Shown: positions 50,042 to 59,756 of the stretch, piece by piece
Layout: every line of letters begins with the position of its first letter
How positions within the stretch are numbered: position 1 is the first letter of the stretch
Assembly: GCA_004193205.1 (NCBI GenBank)
Contig: RZUM01000008.1
Location: forward strand, 248,001 to 312,000
Source of the DNA: Gordonia sediminis
Lineage (GTDB): Bacteria > Actinomycetota > Actinomycetes > Mycobacteriales > Mycobacteriaceae
Length of the DNA: 64,000 bases
Direction of reading: 5' to 3'
Translations under genes and position numbers: made by a program
The notes under the pieces: generated by a model
What the model saw: the letters and a program-made list of their open reading frames with translations, nothing else
Databases searched by the model: none
What the model was told of the DNA's origin: nothing

Positions 50042-50193
50042 CACATCCCGGACCCGACCCGGTTAATCTCTCGTAACTACCCGGTGGATCGGCTTGCCAG
50101 CCAGTAAGTTCGAGACAGCGCGCCGACGAGCAGTGGCAGGCGTGCCCACGATCATGTGGATTCGTGGTCCGAAGTCGACGGATGGGGTCTGTG

Positions 50194-51105
50194 ATGCGTT
50201 ATCTGCGATCGTCTCGGCTCGGTGGGCCGCTCCTCGCGCTCATCGCGGTCCTGGCACTCGCCTTGGCCGGCTGCAGCAACGACGAGTCCGGATCGTCGGG
50301 TCCGACCTCCTCGACGGCGAAGGTCGAGGTCGCGAAGGTCGACGAGATCGCCGCGCTGCTGCCCCCCGACATCGCACAATCCGGCAAGCTCGTCATCGGC
50401 GTGAACGTGCCCTACCAGCCGAACGAATATAAGGATCCGAGCGGCAAGATCGTCGGCTTCGACGTCGATCTGATGGACGCCGTCACCGGTGTGCTCGGGC
50501 TGACCCCTGAATACAGGGAAGCCGACTTCGACAAGATCATTCCCGCCATCCAGCAGGGCACCTTCAACGTCGGCATGTCGTCGTTCACCGACAACAAGGA
50601 GCGCGAGAAGCAGGTCGACTTCGTCACGTACTTCAGCGCCGGTGTCCAGTGGGCCCAGCAGGCGGGCGGCAGCATCGACCCCAACAACGCCTGCGGCAAG
50701 CGGGTCGCGGTGCAGTCGACGACCTACGAGGACACCGACGAGATCCCGGCCAAGAGCAAGGCCTGCACCGACGCGGGCAAGCCGGCGATCGAGAAGCTCA
50801 AGTTCGAGTCGCAGGACGAGGCGACCAACGCGCTCGTCCTCGGCAAGGTCGACGCCATGTCGGCGGACTCTCCGGTCACGGCATACGCGATCAAGCGGTC
50901 CAACGGGGCCCTCGAGCCGGCCGGCCCCATCGCTGATTCGGCACCGTACGGTTATCCGATCGTCAAGGGCTCCGAGTTGGGGCCGGCACTGCAGAAGGCC
51001 GTGCAGTACCTGATCGACAATGGTCAGTACAAGCAGATCGCCGAGAACTGGGGTGTCGAGGCCGGCGTCATCCCGACCTCGGTGATCAATGGCGCGGTCA
51101 GCTGA
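50194..51105 (+). CDS. Polar amino acid ABC transporter, substrate-binding lipoprotein
   Basis: Exported binding protein of 303 residues. The signal segment ends in the lipobox LALAGC (Cys27), followed by a Ser-rich linker. The family 3 binding fold has LVIGVNVPYQPNEYKD, VGFDVDLMDAVTGVLGL, and GMSSFTDNKEREKQVDFVTYF. It probably binds glutamate, glutamine or another polar amino acid. GGGG lies before the ATG, and the choice of ATG at 50194 gives a normal signal peptide. It is the first of a three-gene transporter operon. Confidence 0.9.
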   Translation: MRYLRSSRLGGPLLALIAVLALALAGCSNDESGSSGPTSSTAKVEVAKVDEIAALLPPDIAQSGKLVIGVNVPYQPNEYKDPSGKIVGFDVDLMDAVTGVLGLTPEYREADFDKIIPAIQQGTFNVGMSSFTDNKEREKQVDFVTYFSAGVQWAQQAGGSIDPNNACGKRVAVQSTTYEDTDEIPAKSKACTDAGKPAIEKLKFESQDEATNALVLGKVDAMSADSPVTAYAIKRSNGALEPAGPIADSAPYGYPIVKGSELGPALQKAVQYLIDNGQYKQIAENWGVEAGVIPTSVINGAVS

Positions 51106-51113
51106 GGCGAGAC

Positions 51114-52062
51114 GTGACGGCACCCTCAACCGGACCCATCGGCCTCGACCCCGACGAACCCGCCCCCATCAAGGCGGTTCCGCTCCGGCATCCGGGGCAG
51201 TGGATCTCGGCAGCCATCGTCCTGATCCTCGTCGCCCTGTTCATCTACGGTGCAGCCACCAACCCCGCCTACGCGTGGGACACCTATGCGCAGTACCTGT
51301 TCGACACCCGGATTCTCTCCGGTGTCTCGTACACGCTGGCGCTCACCGTGCTCTCGATGCTCATCGCGATCGTGCTCGGCATCGTGCTGGCGGTGATGCG
51401 GCTGTCTAACAACCGGGTGCTGCGCTACACCGCGTGGGTCTACCTGTGGATCTTCCGCGGCACACCGGTGTACGTGCAGCTGGTGTTCTGGGGACTGTTC
51501 CCGTCGATCTACAAGCAGATCGACCTGGGCATCCCGTTCGTCGTGCAGTTCGCTCATTTCAACATCCAGGCATGGAACGCGGCGTTTCTGTTCGCGATGA
51601 TCGGACTGGCCCTCAACGAGGCTGCGTACATGGCCGAGATCGTGCGTGCGGGTGTGTCGTCGGTGGGTGAGGGACAGACCGAGGCCTCTGTCGCGCTGGG
51701 CATGTCGTGGTGGCAGACGATGCGACGCACCGTGCTGCCGCAGGCGATGCGCGTGATCATCCCGCCTACGGGCAACGAGATCATCAGCATGCTCAAGACG
51801 ACCAGCCTGGTGGTCGCCGTGCCGTTCAGCCTCGAACTCTATGGTCGTGCCCGCGACATCTCGGGCGTCAACTTCCAACCGATCCCGCTGCTGATCGTCG
51901 CGTCGACCTGGTATCTCATCGTGACGAGCGTGCTCATGGTCGGCCAGTACTACCTCGAGCGGTACTACTCGAAAGGTGCGAGTCGGCAGTTGACCGCCCG
52001 TCAGTTGAAGGCGCAGGCCGCGGCAAAGGAAGCAGAGTCCACGATCATCGAGGGGGAGAGCG

Positions 52063-52076
<14 letters not shown>
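51114..52076 (+). CDS. Polar amino acid ABC transporter permease
   Basis: Membrane permease of 320 residues of the His/Glu/Gln/Arg family, with about five helices. The segments [17 protein letters not shown] (about 113-129), [34 protein letters not shown] (about 165-198, the EAA coupling loop) and [16 protein letters not shown] (about 217-232) are typical. The GTG start lies 8 bases after the binding-protein stop. The C-terminal tail is charged. It overlaps the ATPase gene by 14 bases. Confidence 0.92.
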
Positions 52077-52836
<760 letters not shown>

Positions 52837-52861
52837 ACCCGCGTCCGATTCCGATCGGCCG

Positions 52862-53710
52862 TCACGGTTTGTGGCAGCAGAAGATGGCGGTGCCCGGGAA
52901 GAACTCGCCGCGCAGGGGACTCCATTGTCCCCAGATCTGGTCGAAACCCTCGGGCCATTCCGGTTCGATGATGTCGTCGAGGATCAGTCCCGCCGAACGG
53001 ATCTCCCGGACACGGTCGCCGATCGTGCGGTGATGCTCGACGTAGGTCACGTCACCGTCGTCGTCGATCTCGGTGTACGGGGTCCGATTGAAATACGGGA
53101 TGCGGACGACGAGTCCCTCGGGCCCTGGGTCGTCGAGGAACATCCATCGCATGGGGTGATTGACCGCGAAGACCCAACGGCCACCCGGCCGCAGCACCCG
53201 TGCCGCCTCGGCCATCACCCCGGCCGAATCGGCGACAAAGGGCACCGCGCCGAACGCCGAGCACACCGCGTCGAAGGACTCGTCGGCGAACGGCAAGGAT
53301 TCTGCGGTGGCCTGCACGAGCGGGGTCGGTGTGTCGTCGTCGGCCATCGCGGCGAGTCCGATGCCGAGCATGCGCCGCGACAGGTCGACGCCGACGGCCC
53401 GCGCACCGTGGGCGGTGAGCCAGCGCGCGCAGGGCGCTGAGCCGCAGCCGATCTCGAGGACGTCGCAGTCCTCGATGTCGCCGAGTAGCCGCGCCTCCTC
53501 CTCCCGCACCCGCTCGGGGCACCACACGAAATCGCCGCCGGCCACGTAGGTGCCGAGGAACTCGCCGTGCTCGGCGTGATAGTTGTCCGCGTCGTGGTCC
53601 CACCACCACCGGTTGGCCCGCTCGCTCGTCGCGGAATCGGCGTCGGGAAGCAGGCGCGGGGACCGCACCTGCGCTACCTCGGGGCCGGACTCGTCCTCAC
53701 TGATCGCCAC
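52862..53710 (-). CDS. Class I SAM-dependent methyltransferase
   Basis: Soluble methyltransferase of 282 residues. The N-terminal RANRWWWDHDADNYHAEHG is typical of a family common in actinomycetes. Motif I is VLEIGCGSAPCARWL (about residues 87-101), AVGVDLSRRML binds the ribose, and motif IV is FDAVCSAFGAVPF, with EAARVLRPGGRWVFAVNHPM after it. The chosen GTG at 53710 has no ribosome binding site but lies exactly 6 bases downstream of a TATCAT -10 element, consistent with a leaderless mRNA. It is divergent from the regulator gene starting at 53732. The substrate is unknown. Confidence 0.82.
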   Translation of the reverse strand: MAISEDESGPEVAQVRSPRLLPDADSATSERANRWWWDHDADNYHAEHGEFLGTYVAGGDFVWCPERVREEEARLLGDIEDCDVLEIGCGSAPCARWLTAHGARAVGVDLSRRMLGIGLAAMADDDTPTPLVQATAESLPFADESFDAVCSAFGAVPFVADSAGVMAEAARVLRPGGRWVFAVNHPMRWMFLDDPGPEGLVVRIPYFNRTPYTEIDDDGDVTYVEHHRTIGDRVREIRSAGLILDDIIEPEWPEGFDQIWGQWSPLRGEFFPGTAIFCCHKP

Positions 53711-53716
53711 CCTGCG

Positions 53717-53726
53717 ATGATAGAAT
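53717..53726. promoter_or_regulatory. Overlapping divergent -10 elements for two leaderless genes
   Basis: On the + strand TAGAAT (53721-53726) ends 5 bases before the GTG of the regulator. On the minus strand TATCAT (complement of 53717-53722) ends 6 bases before the GTG of the methyltransferase. The two -10 elements share two bases in a 21-bp gap with no ribosome binding site for either gene. Confidence 0.6.
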
Positions 53727-53731
53727 GCCGC

Positions 53732-56728
53732 GTGGTCAGCCTTCTGCTTCTGGGCCCGGTCGACGTACCCGGGCGAACAGGTGGTGATCTCGGCCAGTTC
53801 GGCAGCCCGCGACTCCGATGTCTGCTCGCGGCCCTCGCATCCCGCGCCAATACGGTGGCCGACGTCGACTGGCTCGCCGACATCCTGTGGCCCGATCATC
53901 CACCCGCCGCACCCGATGCCGCACTGCAGAACCTCATCTTCCGTCTGCGCGGACAACTCCGCGACCGCGGCGTGGAAGATGCGCTGCGTGTGGTCACCGC
54001 TGCACCGGGCTATTCACTCGTGGTCGACCGGTCGGAAGTGGACTCGCTGCTGTTCACCGACCGCTGCCGCGAGGTCGAGGCGCTCGTCGCGACGGACCCG
54101 GCGACTGCGGTCGAGACCTTCGATTCAGCCGAATCTCTCTGGCAGGGAAAGGCATACGGCGAGTTCTCGGACCGGCCGTGGGTGCGATCGGAGGTGGAGG
54201 CGCTCGGCCAGATGCGCGTACATGCCGCCGAGGTCGCCGCCGAGGCCCTACTGCGCATCGGGCATGCCGCCGAGGCAGCCGCGCGCCTGGCGGCCATCGC
54301 CGACGAACACCCGTACCGCGAGAGCCTGCACCTGCTGCGCATGCAGGCCCTGTGGCGAGCCGACCGGGCCGCAGACGCACTCGAGGTCTACCGCACACTG
54401 CGGCAACGACTCTCGGTCGACCTCGGCACCGAACCGGCGCAGCGGGTCCAGGATCTCCACACGAGAATCCTCACCGGGGCGCCGCCGCCGACGGTGACTC
54501 CGTCGATACCGACACCGTCAGCATCCGGAGCGACGGCCGAGGAAGCGACGGGATCGATCATCGGACGAACCGACGATTTGGCCGAACTCGAACAACGCCT
54601 TGGTGATTCCGGGATGGTGACCGTGGTCGGACCAGGAGGTGTGGGAAAGACCGCGCTGGTGCGGCGGTTTGTCCGGGATCGCAACGACGTCTGGTTCACC
54701 GAACTGTCCGCGGTCTCGACCTCCGACGCGGTGGTGCACAGCGTGGTGTCCGCGACCGGGGTAACGGTGCGGCGCGATCTGGATGTCCTCGATGCCCTGA
54801 CCGAATCTCTCGTACCCCGAACGGGTTTGCTGGTTCTCGACAACTGCGAGCACGTCGCGGACACGGCCGCCGAACTCGCGCGGACGCTGCGCGATCGCTG
54901 CCGGGGCGTCACGATCCTCGCGACATCACGTGTGGCACTGGGTATTGACGGCGAACAGGTGGCGGTCCTCGAACCGCTGGACACCCCATCACCCGGGTCG
55001 TCAGCGGCCTCGATCGCGGAATCTCCGTCGGTCCAACTGTTCTGCGCCCGCGCCCACGCCCGCGACCGGCGATTCGCGCTGAGCGACGACAACGCGTCTG
55101 CTGTCGCCGAGATCTGTCGTCGGCTCGACGGGCTGCCCCTCGGCCTGGAACTCGCGGCGACCAAGGCTCGGGCGATCCCGCCCGAGGTGCTGGTGCAACG
55201 ACTACAGTGGCGGTTCCGAATCCTGCGCGGCGCCCGCGCCACAGCGCCCCGGCACCGAAGCCTGCATGCGCTCGTCGACTGGTCCTACGGCCTTCTCAGC
55301 GAAGCCGGCCGGACGCTGTTCGACACCCTCGCCGTGTTTCCGTCGCGCTTCGACCTCGACGACGCCGAGGAATTGGCCCAGTCGACCGGGGCCCTGGCGC
55401 GACCCGATGTCGCCGACGCGGTCGCCGAACTCGTCGACACGTCGATGCTGACGGTCGAATCCGGCGGCTATCGCATGCTGGAGACCCTGCGCGCGTTCGG
55501 GATTCGACAGCTCGAGGACAGCGAGCGCCTCGAGGAGGTGCGTGCCGAGCACGCGGCGTGGGTGGCGGACTGGCTGGCGCCGCTCGGGCGCGATCTGTTC
55601 GGTCCGGGACATGTCGCCGCGGCAGCCCGGGTGACCACGCGTCTCGACGACATCCGCGCCGCGATCGAATGTGTTGCGGACCGGGATCCGCAGATGGCGA
55701 GCAGACTTCTCGAAGGGGTGATCCCCTACCTCGAGCTCACCATGAGTACGGAGGTGACCGGGTGGGCTCGCCGGGTGATCGCGAGGCTGCCCTCGCCCGA
55801 TGTGCACTGCGACGGCGCGGCGGCCTGGGCGGTCGCCGCGAGTGGCGCACGGTTCGACGGCGACCTGTCCGCCGCGGAGCGACATGCCCGCAGAGGGCTC
55901 GCATCGCAGCCGGCACCCGCCCTCGAGGCGTTTCTGCTGATGATGCTCGAGGAGGTCGCGCTGTTTCAGGGTGACGCCGACACCGCTCTGCTGCGCGCGC
56001 ACGCCGTCCGGGACGCCGCCGTGGCCGCGCAGATGTCGGGTGTCGCCCACATGGCCGCCGCGACCACGGTGCTCGTCCGCGTCTATCAGGGACAAGCGTC
56101 CGGAGATGGCGGGTGCTCCGGTGACCAGTGCACCGTCGCGATCGAACTCGCGGCGACGTGCGATTCGTCGGGTGAGGACGTCGTCGCGGCATGGTGTCGC
56201 TACGTGGCCGGCGAGTGCATCCTGGACTCCGATCCGGCCCGTGCGGCGACGCTGCTCGACGCGTCGATCGCCGAGGCGAGGCGCAACGGCGACCGATATC
56301 TGCTCGGCGTCGCGATGGTGTCACGCGCCTCCATCGAGGCACGGCACGGCAGCCCGGAGACGGCGGCGGAGCTGTTCGTCGACGTCGTGGCTCACTGGCG
56401 CGACGCGGGCAACTGGACCCACCAGTGGGTCTCGTTGCGGACGGTCGCCGACATCTTGGCGCGCCTCGACCGGCTCGAGCCGGCGGCGTTGCTGCTCGGG
56501 GCGATCCGGCAGACCGGTGAAGTGCGTGGCGCCGACGTCTTCGGTGAGGACGCCGATCGACTCGATCACCTCGACGAGCTCTTGCGGGCCCGTCTCGGTG
56601 ATCGAGTCGTCGACGAATTGACCAGGCAAGGAGCATCATTCGCCCCGACCGACGTCGCGTCGTACGCGGTGAATGCGCTGCAGGCCGTACCCGTCCACCC
56701 GACGGGTCAGTCGGCGCCGAGTTCGTAG
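53732..56728 (+). CDS. SARP/AfsR-type regulator (BTAD, NB-ARC, TPR)
   Basis: Cytoplasmic regulator of 998 residues. An N-terminal winged helix and activation domain (about 1-250) with VSLLLLGPVDVP, NLIFRLRGQLRDRG and YRTLRQRLSVDLGTEPA is followed by an NB-ARC ATPase with P-loop GPGGVGKTALVRRF (near residue 300) and LLVLDNCEHVADTA. The C-terminal helical repeats share GNWTHQW with the regulator at 18669-21500. The GTG at 53732 lies 5 bases after a TAGAAT element; an in-frame ATG at 53717 is the alternative. It ends 22 bases inside the convergent methyltransferase gene, its likely target by position. Confidence 0.88.
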   Translation: MVSLLLLGPVDVPGRTGGDLGQFGSPRLRCLLAALASRANTVADVDWLADILWPDHPPAAPDAALQNLIFRLRGQLRDRGVEDALRVVTAAPGYSLVVDRSEVDSLLFTDRCREVEALVATDPATAVETFDSAESLWQGKAYGEFSDRPWVRSEVEALGQMRVHAAEVAAEALLRIGHAAEAAARLAAIADEHPYRESLHLLRMQALWRADRAADALEVYRTLRQRLSVDLGTEPAQRVQDLHTRILTGAPPPTVTPSIPTPSASGATAEEATGSIIGRTDDLAELEQRLGDSGMVTVVGPGGVGKTALVRRFVRDRNDVWFTELSAVSTSDAVVHSVVSATGVTVRRDLDVLDALTESLVPRTGLLVLDNCEHVADTAAELARTLRDRCRGVTILATSRVALGIDGEQVAVLEPLDTPSPGSSAASIAESPSVQLFCARAHARDRRFALSDDNASAVAEICRRLDGLPLGLELAATKARAIPPEVLVQRLQWRFRILRGARATAPRHRSLHALVDWSYGLLSEAGRTLFDTLAVFPSRFDLDDAEELAQSTGALARPDVADAVAELVDTSMLTVESGGYRMLETLRAFGIRQLEDSERLEEVRAEHAAWVADWLAPLGRDLFGPGHVAAAARVTTRLDDIRAAIECVADRDPQMASRLLEGVIPYLELTMSTEVTGWARRVIARLPSPDVHCDGAAAWAVAASGARFDGDLSAAERHARRGLASQPAPALEAFLLMMLEEVALFQGDADTALLRAHAVRDAAVAAQMSGVAHMAAATTVLVRVYQGQASGDGGCSGDQCTVAIELAATCDSSGEDVVAAWCRYVAGECILDSDPARAATLLDASIAEARRNGDRYLLGVAMVSRASIEARHGSPETAAELFVDVVAHWRDAGNWTHQWVSLRTVADILARLDRLEPAALLLGAIRQTGEVRGADVFGEDADRLDHLDELLRARLGDRVVDELTRQGASFAPTDVASYAVNALQAVPVHPTGQSAPSS

Positions 56729-57804
56729 AACCGGAAGAACCCGAAGTCCTCGATCGGGAGGACATCCACACGCGTGAATCCGGCCTGTTCGGCATAGGAC
56801 CGCAGAACCGACGGTCGCATGACGGTCCCGGTTGCTGCCGACGGTGGCGAACTCATCGAGTCGGGGAGGCACACGAACAGAGAGAAACCGTACATGATCT
56901 TGTCGAGATCGTCGGCGGGACCGGCGAACTCGTCGGACACCGCCTCGTCCATGATGACCATCGTCCCGCCGGGTGCGAGCGACGTGCGGGCGGCGGTCAA
57001 CACGTCCACGGGACGTGGCATGTCATGGATGCACTCGAAGGCGAAGACGACGTCGAACGGTCCCCGGGTTGCCGCCTCGTCGCCGTCGGCGCGCAAGAAC
57101 TCGACGCGGTCGGTGACCCCGGCGGCGTCTGCCGCCCGCCGCGCCATCTGCACCGATTCGTCGTCCACATCAAACCCGACGAGAGTGGCCTCGGGATACG
57201 CGCGTGCCAGCGCGATCGTCGAATAGCCGCCGCCGAAGCCGACGTCGGCGATGCGAGCGCCGGGCCGCGACAGCCGGGTGTGGAGATGGTCGATCCGGGC
57301 GATGGCCGGTGCGAGTTGCTGCTCGAACCACGGGCGGTTGAGGGCGGCCTGGGTCTCACGGGCGTCGGCGCCGAACTCCGCCCAGCTGACCCCGCCGCCG
57401 TGCCGGTAGGCGTCGAGCAGTTTCGACAGATGCGGTCCGACCGCGGCGAACATGCGGGGCAGCGGGCCGAGATAGGCGAGGCTGTTCGTGTCGGTGAGGA
57501 CCTCGGCGACCGCGGGAGAGATGGAGAAGCGGACGGGATCGGTGGTGAGGTCGGCGTCCAGGATGCCGTAGGCGGCCTGCTGCTCGAGCCACTCCCGCGC
57601 ATACCGCGGGTGAGTGTCGGTGCGGCGGGCGAGCTCGTCGGCGGTCTGCGGGCCGTGATCGACGAGGCACTGGTACCAGCCGAGTCGGTCGCCGAGGTAC
57701 ATGCTGAGCAGTTCGGTGGTGGCCAACGCGGACGTGAATACCCGTTCGGCGAAGGCGTCGGTGGTTGTTTCGGTCGGTGCTGTTGCGGTTGCTTGTGCGT
57801 TCAT
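56707..57804 (-). CDS. Class I SAM-dependent methyltransferase with N-terminal winged helix
   Basis: Enzyme of 365 residues, paralogous to the methyltransferase at 21623-22669. The N-terminal domain has GDRLGWYQCLVDHGPQTADEL and PRYAREWLEQQAAYGIL. The catalytic part has motif I IADVGFGGGYSTIAL (about 183-197), VGFDVDDESVQMARR and FAFECIHDMPRPVDV, followed by DKIMYGFSLFVCLPDSM near the C-terminus. The ATG at 57804 gives MNAQATATAP; an upstream ATG at 57834 lies inside the repeat array and is less likely. Five phased GAGA repeats lie 24-76 bases upstream of the start. The substrate is unknown. Confidence 0.88.
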   Translation of the reverse strand: MNAQATATAPTETTTDAFAERVFTSALATTELLSMYLGDRLGWYQCLVDHGPQTADELARRTDTHPRYAREWLEQQAAYGILDADLTTDPVRFSISPAVAEVLTDTNSLAYLGPLPRMFAAVGPHLSKLLDAYRHGGGVSWAEFGADARETQAALNRPWFEQQLAPAIARIDHLHTRLSRPGARIADVGFGGGYSTIALARAYPEATLVGFDVDDESVQMARRAADAAGVTDRVEFLRADGDEAATRGPFDVVFAFECIHDMPRPVDVLTAARTSLAPGGTMVIMDEAVSDEFAGPADDLDKIMYGFSLFVCLPDSMSSPPSAATGTVMRPSVLRSYAEQAGFTRVDVLPIEDFGFFRFYELGAD

Positions 57805-57827
57805 GTCACCAACCGTGCCGCGCGGTG

Positions 57828-57880
57828 CTCTCAACTCACTCTCACGGCGGTCTCAGCGCCGGTCTCGGCGTTTCTCTCAA
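57828..57880 (-). promoter_or_regulatory. Five phased NNGAGAS direct repeats (SARP-like operator)
   Basis: On the minus strand GAGA cores (TCTC on +) begin at + positions 57829, 57840, 57851, 57863 and 57875, spaced 11, 11, 12 and 12 bp, each within TTGAGAG, GTGAGAG, CTGAGAC, CCGAGAC or TTGAGAG. Heptamer direct repeats on one face of the helix are the known SARP binding pattern. They lie directly upstream of the methyltransferase whose convergent neighbour is a SARP-type regulator. Confidence 0.65.
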
Positions 57881-57903
57881 GCGCCGACCTCCGCACCCGG
57901 GTT

Positions 57904-58467
57904 TCAGGAGGCCGGCGAGGGCAGGATGTGTTCGGTGCGGGCGTCGGAGTCCCAGCGCCGCAGTGCGACGAACGTGCAGGACGTCTCGGTGGGTCCGAGT
58001 CCGTCGAGCGTCTGCAGCGCGATTCCGACGTCGACGGCGGTCAGGCGTCGCGCCAGGGTGATGTGTGCGGTCCACGCACCGGGCGCGACATGTCCGAACC
58101 TCCGTCCGCCGGCGTCGGGGTCGTCGGGGCTGGTCAACCCGGTGACCAGGTGCGACACCTGACCGTGCAGCGACAGGAGTTCGGTGTTGGGGACGATGAG
58201 CCGCGCCAGCGTGTGGCGGGCACCGTGCCCGAACACCACGGGCGCGCCGATCGTGCACTCCAGCGGCAGGCGCCCGGCGGCCGGGAGCAGCGCCGTGTCG
58301 GCGGCGGCGGCGATCTTCGCGGCGGCCACCAGGGTGACATGGGGCCGGTTGGTCTTGGCGCGGGCCTGTCCTGCGCTGGTCAGGCCCGCGCCGGTGAGCG
58401 CCGACCACTGGTGCCGTATCCGGGAATCGGTGGCCTCGTCGGGTAGGAGCTCGATGGAATGTGCCAC
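57904..58467 (-). CDS. 2'-5' RNA ligase / 2H phosphoesterase superfamily protein
   Basis: Protein of 187 residues with the two HxT motifs of the 2H phosphoesterase fold: PHVTLV (about residues 43-48) and AHITLA (about 134-139). Enzymes of this fold hydrolyse or join 2',3'-cyclic or 2'-5' phosphodiester bonds in RNA or nucleotides. The GTG at 58467 (VAHSIELL) is preferred because the fold begins there; a GTG at 58512 is possible. It has no partner gene; it lies 24 bp before the repeat array that serves the next leftward gene. Confidence 0.75.
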   Translation of the reverse strand: MAHSIELLPDEATDSRIRHQWSALTGAGLTSAGQARAKTNRPHVTLVAAAKIAAAADTALLPAAGRLPLECTIGAPVVFGHGARHTLARLIVPNTELLSLHGQVSHLVTGLTSPDDPDAGGRRFGHVAPGAWTAHITLARRLTAVDVGIALQTLDGLGPTETSCTFVALRRWDSDARTEHILPSPAS

Positions 58468-58518
58468 GTGGTCAGTCAACCAGTGGTGCCAGGCGCACGG
58501 TGACCGGTTCACGGCATC

Positions 58519-59253
58519 TCACGGACATCCTTGTGTGCACGCAGCAGAAGGCTCTGCCGGCTCTGCCGGCTCTGCCGGTGGGAGGCGTTCGTGCGGCGAC
58601 CGCAGATCGACCACCAGGTACTCGAGCATGATCTGGGTCAACGGTCCGACGGCCAGGGCGAATACGACCGTGCCGGGCCCGGCCGACGCGCCGAGCGCCA
58701 CACCGCCCAGCAACACCGACACTTCGATCGCAGTGCGGACCGAGCGCACCGATCGGCCGGTACGCCGAACCAGGCCGGTCATCAGGCCGTCGCGCGGACC
58801 GGGACCCAGCTGCGCACCGACATACAGCGCGGTACCCAGCGCGCAGAGCACCACCCCGGCCAGCATGTAGGCGACGCGGGGGGCCAGCGCCTCCGGGGCG
58901 GGCAGCAACCACAGGCTCACGTCGGCCAGCGGACCGAGGAGCAGGGTGTTGGCGACGGTCCCGACTCCCGGCATCTGCCGCAGCGGAATCCAGGCCAGCA
59001 ACACGCACACCGACGCCGCGGTCAGCACCATCCCCAGCGAGACCGGCACATGCCGCGCCACGCCGGAGTGGAAGACGTCCCACGGAGATGCGCCGACCGA
59101 CCCCTCGATCATCAAAGCGATCGACAGCCCGTAGAGGGCGAGCCCGGCGACCAGGCGCAGCAGTCGTTCGGGCAGGCGTCCCGCGGTGAGCTGGGCGACG
59201 GGGCCCACACCGGTCAAGAGTTCGGCGCGGGGCGCACCGGCGACGCGGCTCAC
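58519..59253 (-). CDS. YczE/YitT-like membrane protein
   Basis: Integral membrane protein of 244 residues with about five helices. The segments GLALYGLSIALMIEGSVGASPWDVFHSGVA (about 38-67) and GAQLGPGPRDGLMTGLVRR fit the YczE family of membrane proteins, of unknown function. The C-terminal tail carries a 9-bp tandem repeat encoding PAEPAEPAEP and ends in Cys. It overlaps the upstream YdhR-like gene by 4 bases and is the last gene of the leftward cassette. Confidence 0.8.
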   Translation of the reverse strand: MSRVAGAPRAELLTGVGPVAQLTAGRLPERLLRLVAGLALYGLSIALMIEGSVGASPWDVFHSGVARHVPVSLGMVLTAASVCVLLAWIPLRQMPGVGTVANTLLLGPLADVSLWLLPAPEALAPRVAYMLAGVVLCALGTALYVGAQLGPGPRDGLMTGLVRRTGRSVRSVRTAIEVSVLLGGVALGASAGPGTVVFALAVGPLTQIMLEYLVVDLRSPHERLPPAEPAEPAEPSAACTQGCP

Positions 59254-59609
59254 GTCGCTCCTCCCGCGACCGGCTCGGCCTCGGCCGGTACCCGCCGCAA
59301 CAGGTTTCCCGCGCGGGTCAGTTCACTCAGCGGTATGTCCACGTCGAAGTAGCGGTACTCGACGCCGCCGATGCCGGGGTGACGGCACAGGGATGCCACC
59401 ATGGGTCCGTCACCCCATCCGCGTGCGTTCGTCTCCGAATCGAAGAGGTAGAGGCCGCCGGCGACGCGGAGGTCGTCGTCGTAGAGCCACATCTTCCAGA
59501 TCAGGCCGGGCAGTTCGGCGAGGTGTGTGGCCGCCTCCCGCATGGCGATCGCCTGATCGTGGTTGTCGCGCGGCAGTGCGCGCTCGTAGTTCACCTGGAG
59601 CAGCTTCAT
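59250..59609 (-). CDS. YdhR-like putative mono-oxygenase
   Basis: Protein of 119 residues with the ferredoxin-like ABM fold pattern of YdhR: an N-terminal LLQVNYER strand, the helix AIAMREAATHLAELPGLIWKMWLYD, VAGGLYLFDSETNARGW (about 51-67) and a final strand GVEYRYFDVDIPLSELTRAGNLL. Related proteins bind small hydrophobic ligands and some act as cofactor-free mono-oxygenases. GAAAGGATTTCT-type sequence lies before the ATG (GGATTT, weak). It is co-translated with the YczE-like gene. Confidence 0.78.
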   Translation of the reverse strand: MKLLQVNYERALPRDNHDQAIAMREAATHLAELPGLIWKMWLYDDDLRVAGGLYLFDSETNARGWGDGPMVASLCRHPGIGGVEYRYFDVDIPLSELTRAGNLLRRVPAEAEPVAGGAT

Positions 59610-59709
59610 CAGAGAAATCCTTTCGGGCAGTGTGTCTTTCGGGGATGTTCAGCGAAGGTTCAGCAGAATGTGGGGTGCGGTGGGCCGGCTGCGGGCGCGC
59701 ACCATCGAC

Positions 59710-59742
59710 CCACCGGCGGTCGCCATGGCGGAGCGCCGGTGG
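59710..59742 (-). terminator. Hairpin downstream of the VOC gene
   Basis: The arms CCACCGGCG and CGCCGGTGG pair perfectly around a 15-base loop that itself holds the palindrome CGCCATGGCG. It lies 15 bases beyond the VOC gene stop, in the leftward direction and before the YdhR-like gene. There is no T-tract; it may attenuate or protect the transcript. Confidence 0.5.
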
Positions 59743-59756
59743 TGAGATGGGGACCC

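Noticed and set aside
47159-50044. Very long open frame on the minus strand opposite polA
   Set aside because: It mirrors polA codon for codon, has no recognisable domain and no start signal. High G+C DNA gives such shadow frames when the real gene uses G/C at third positions.
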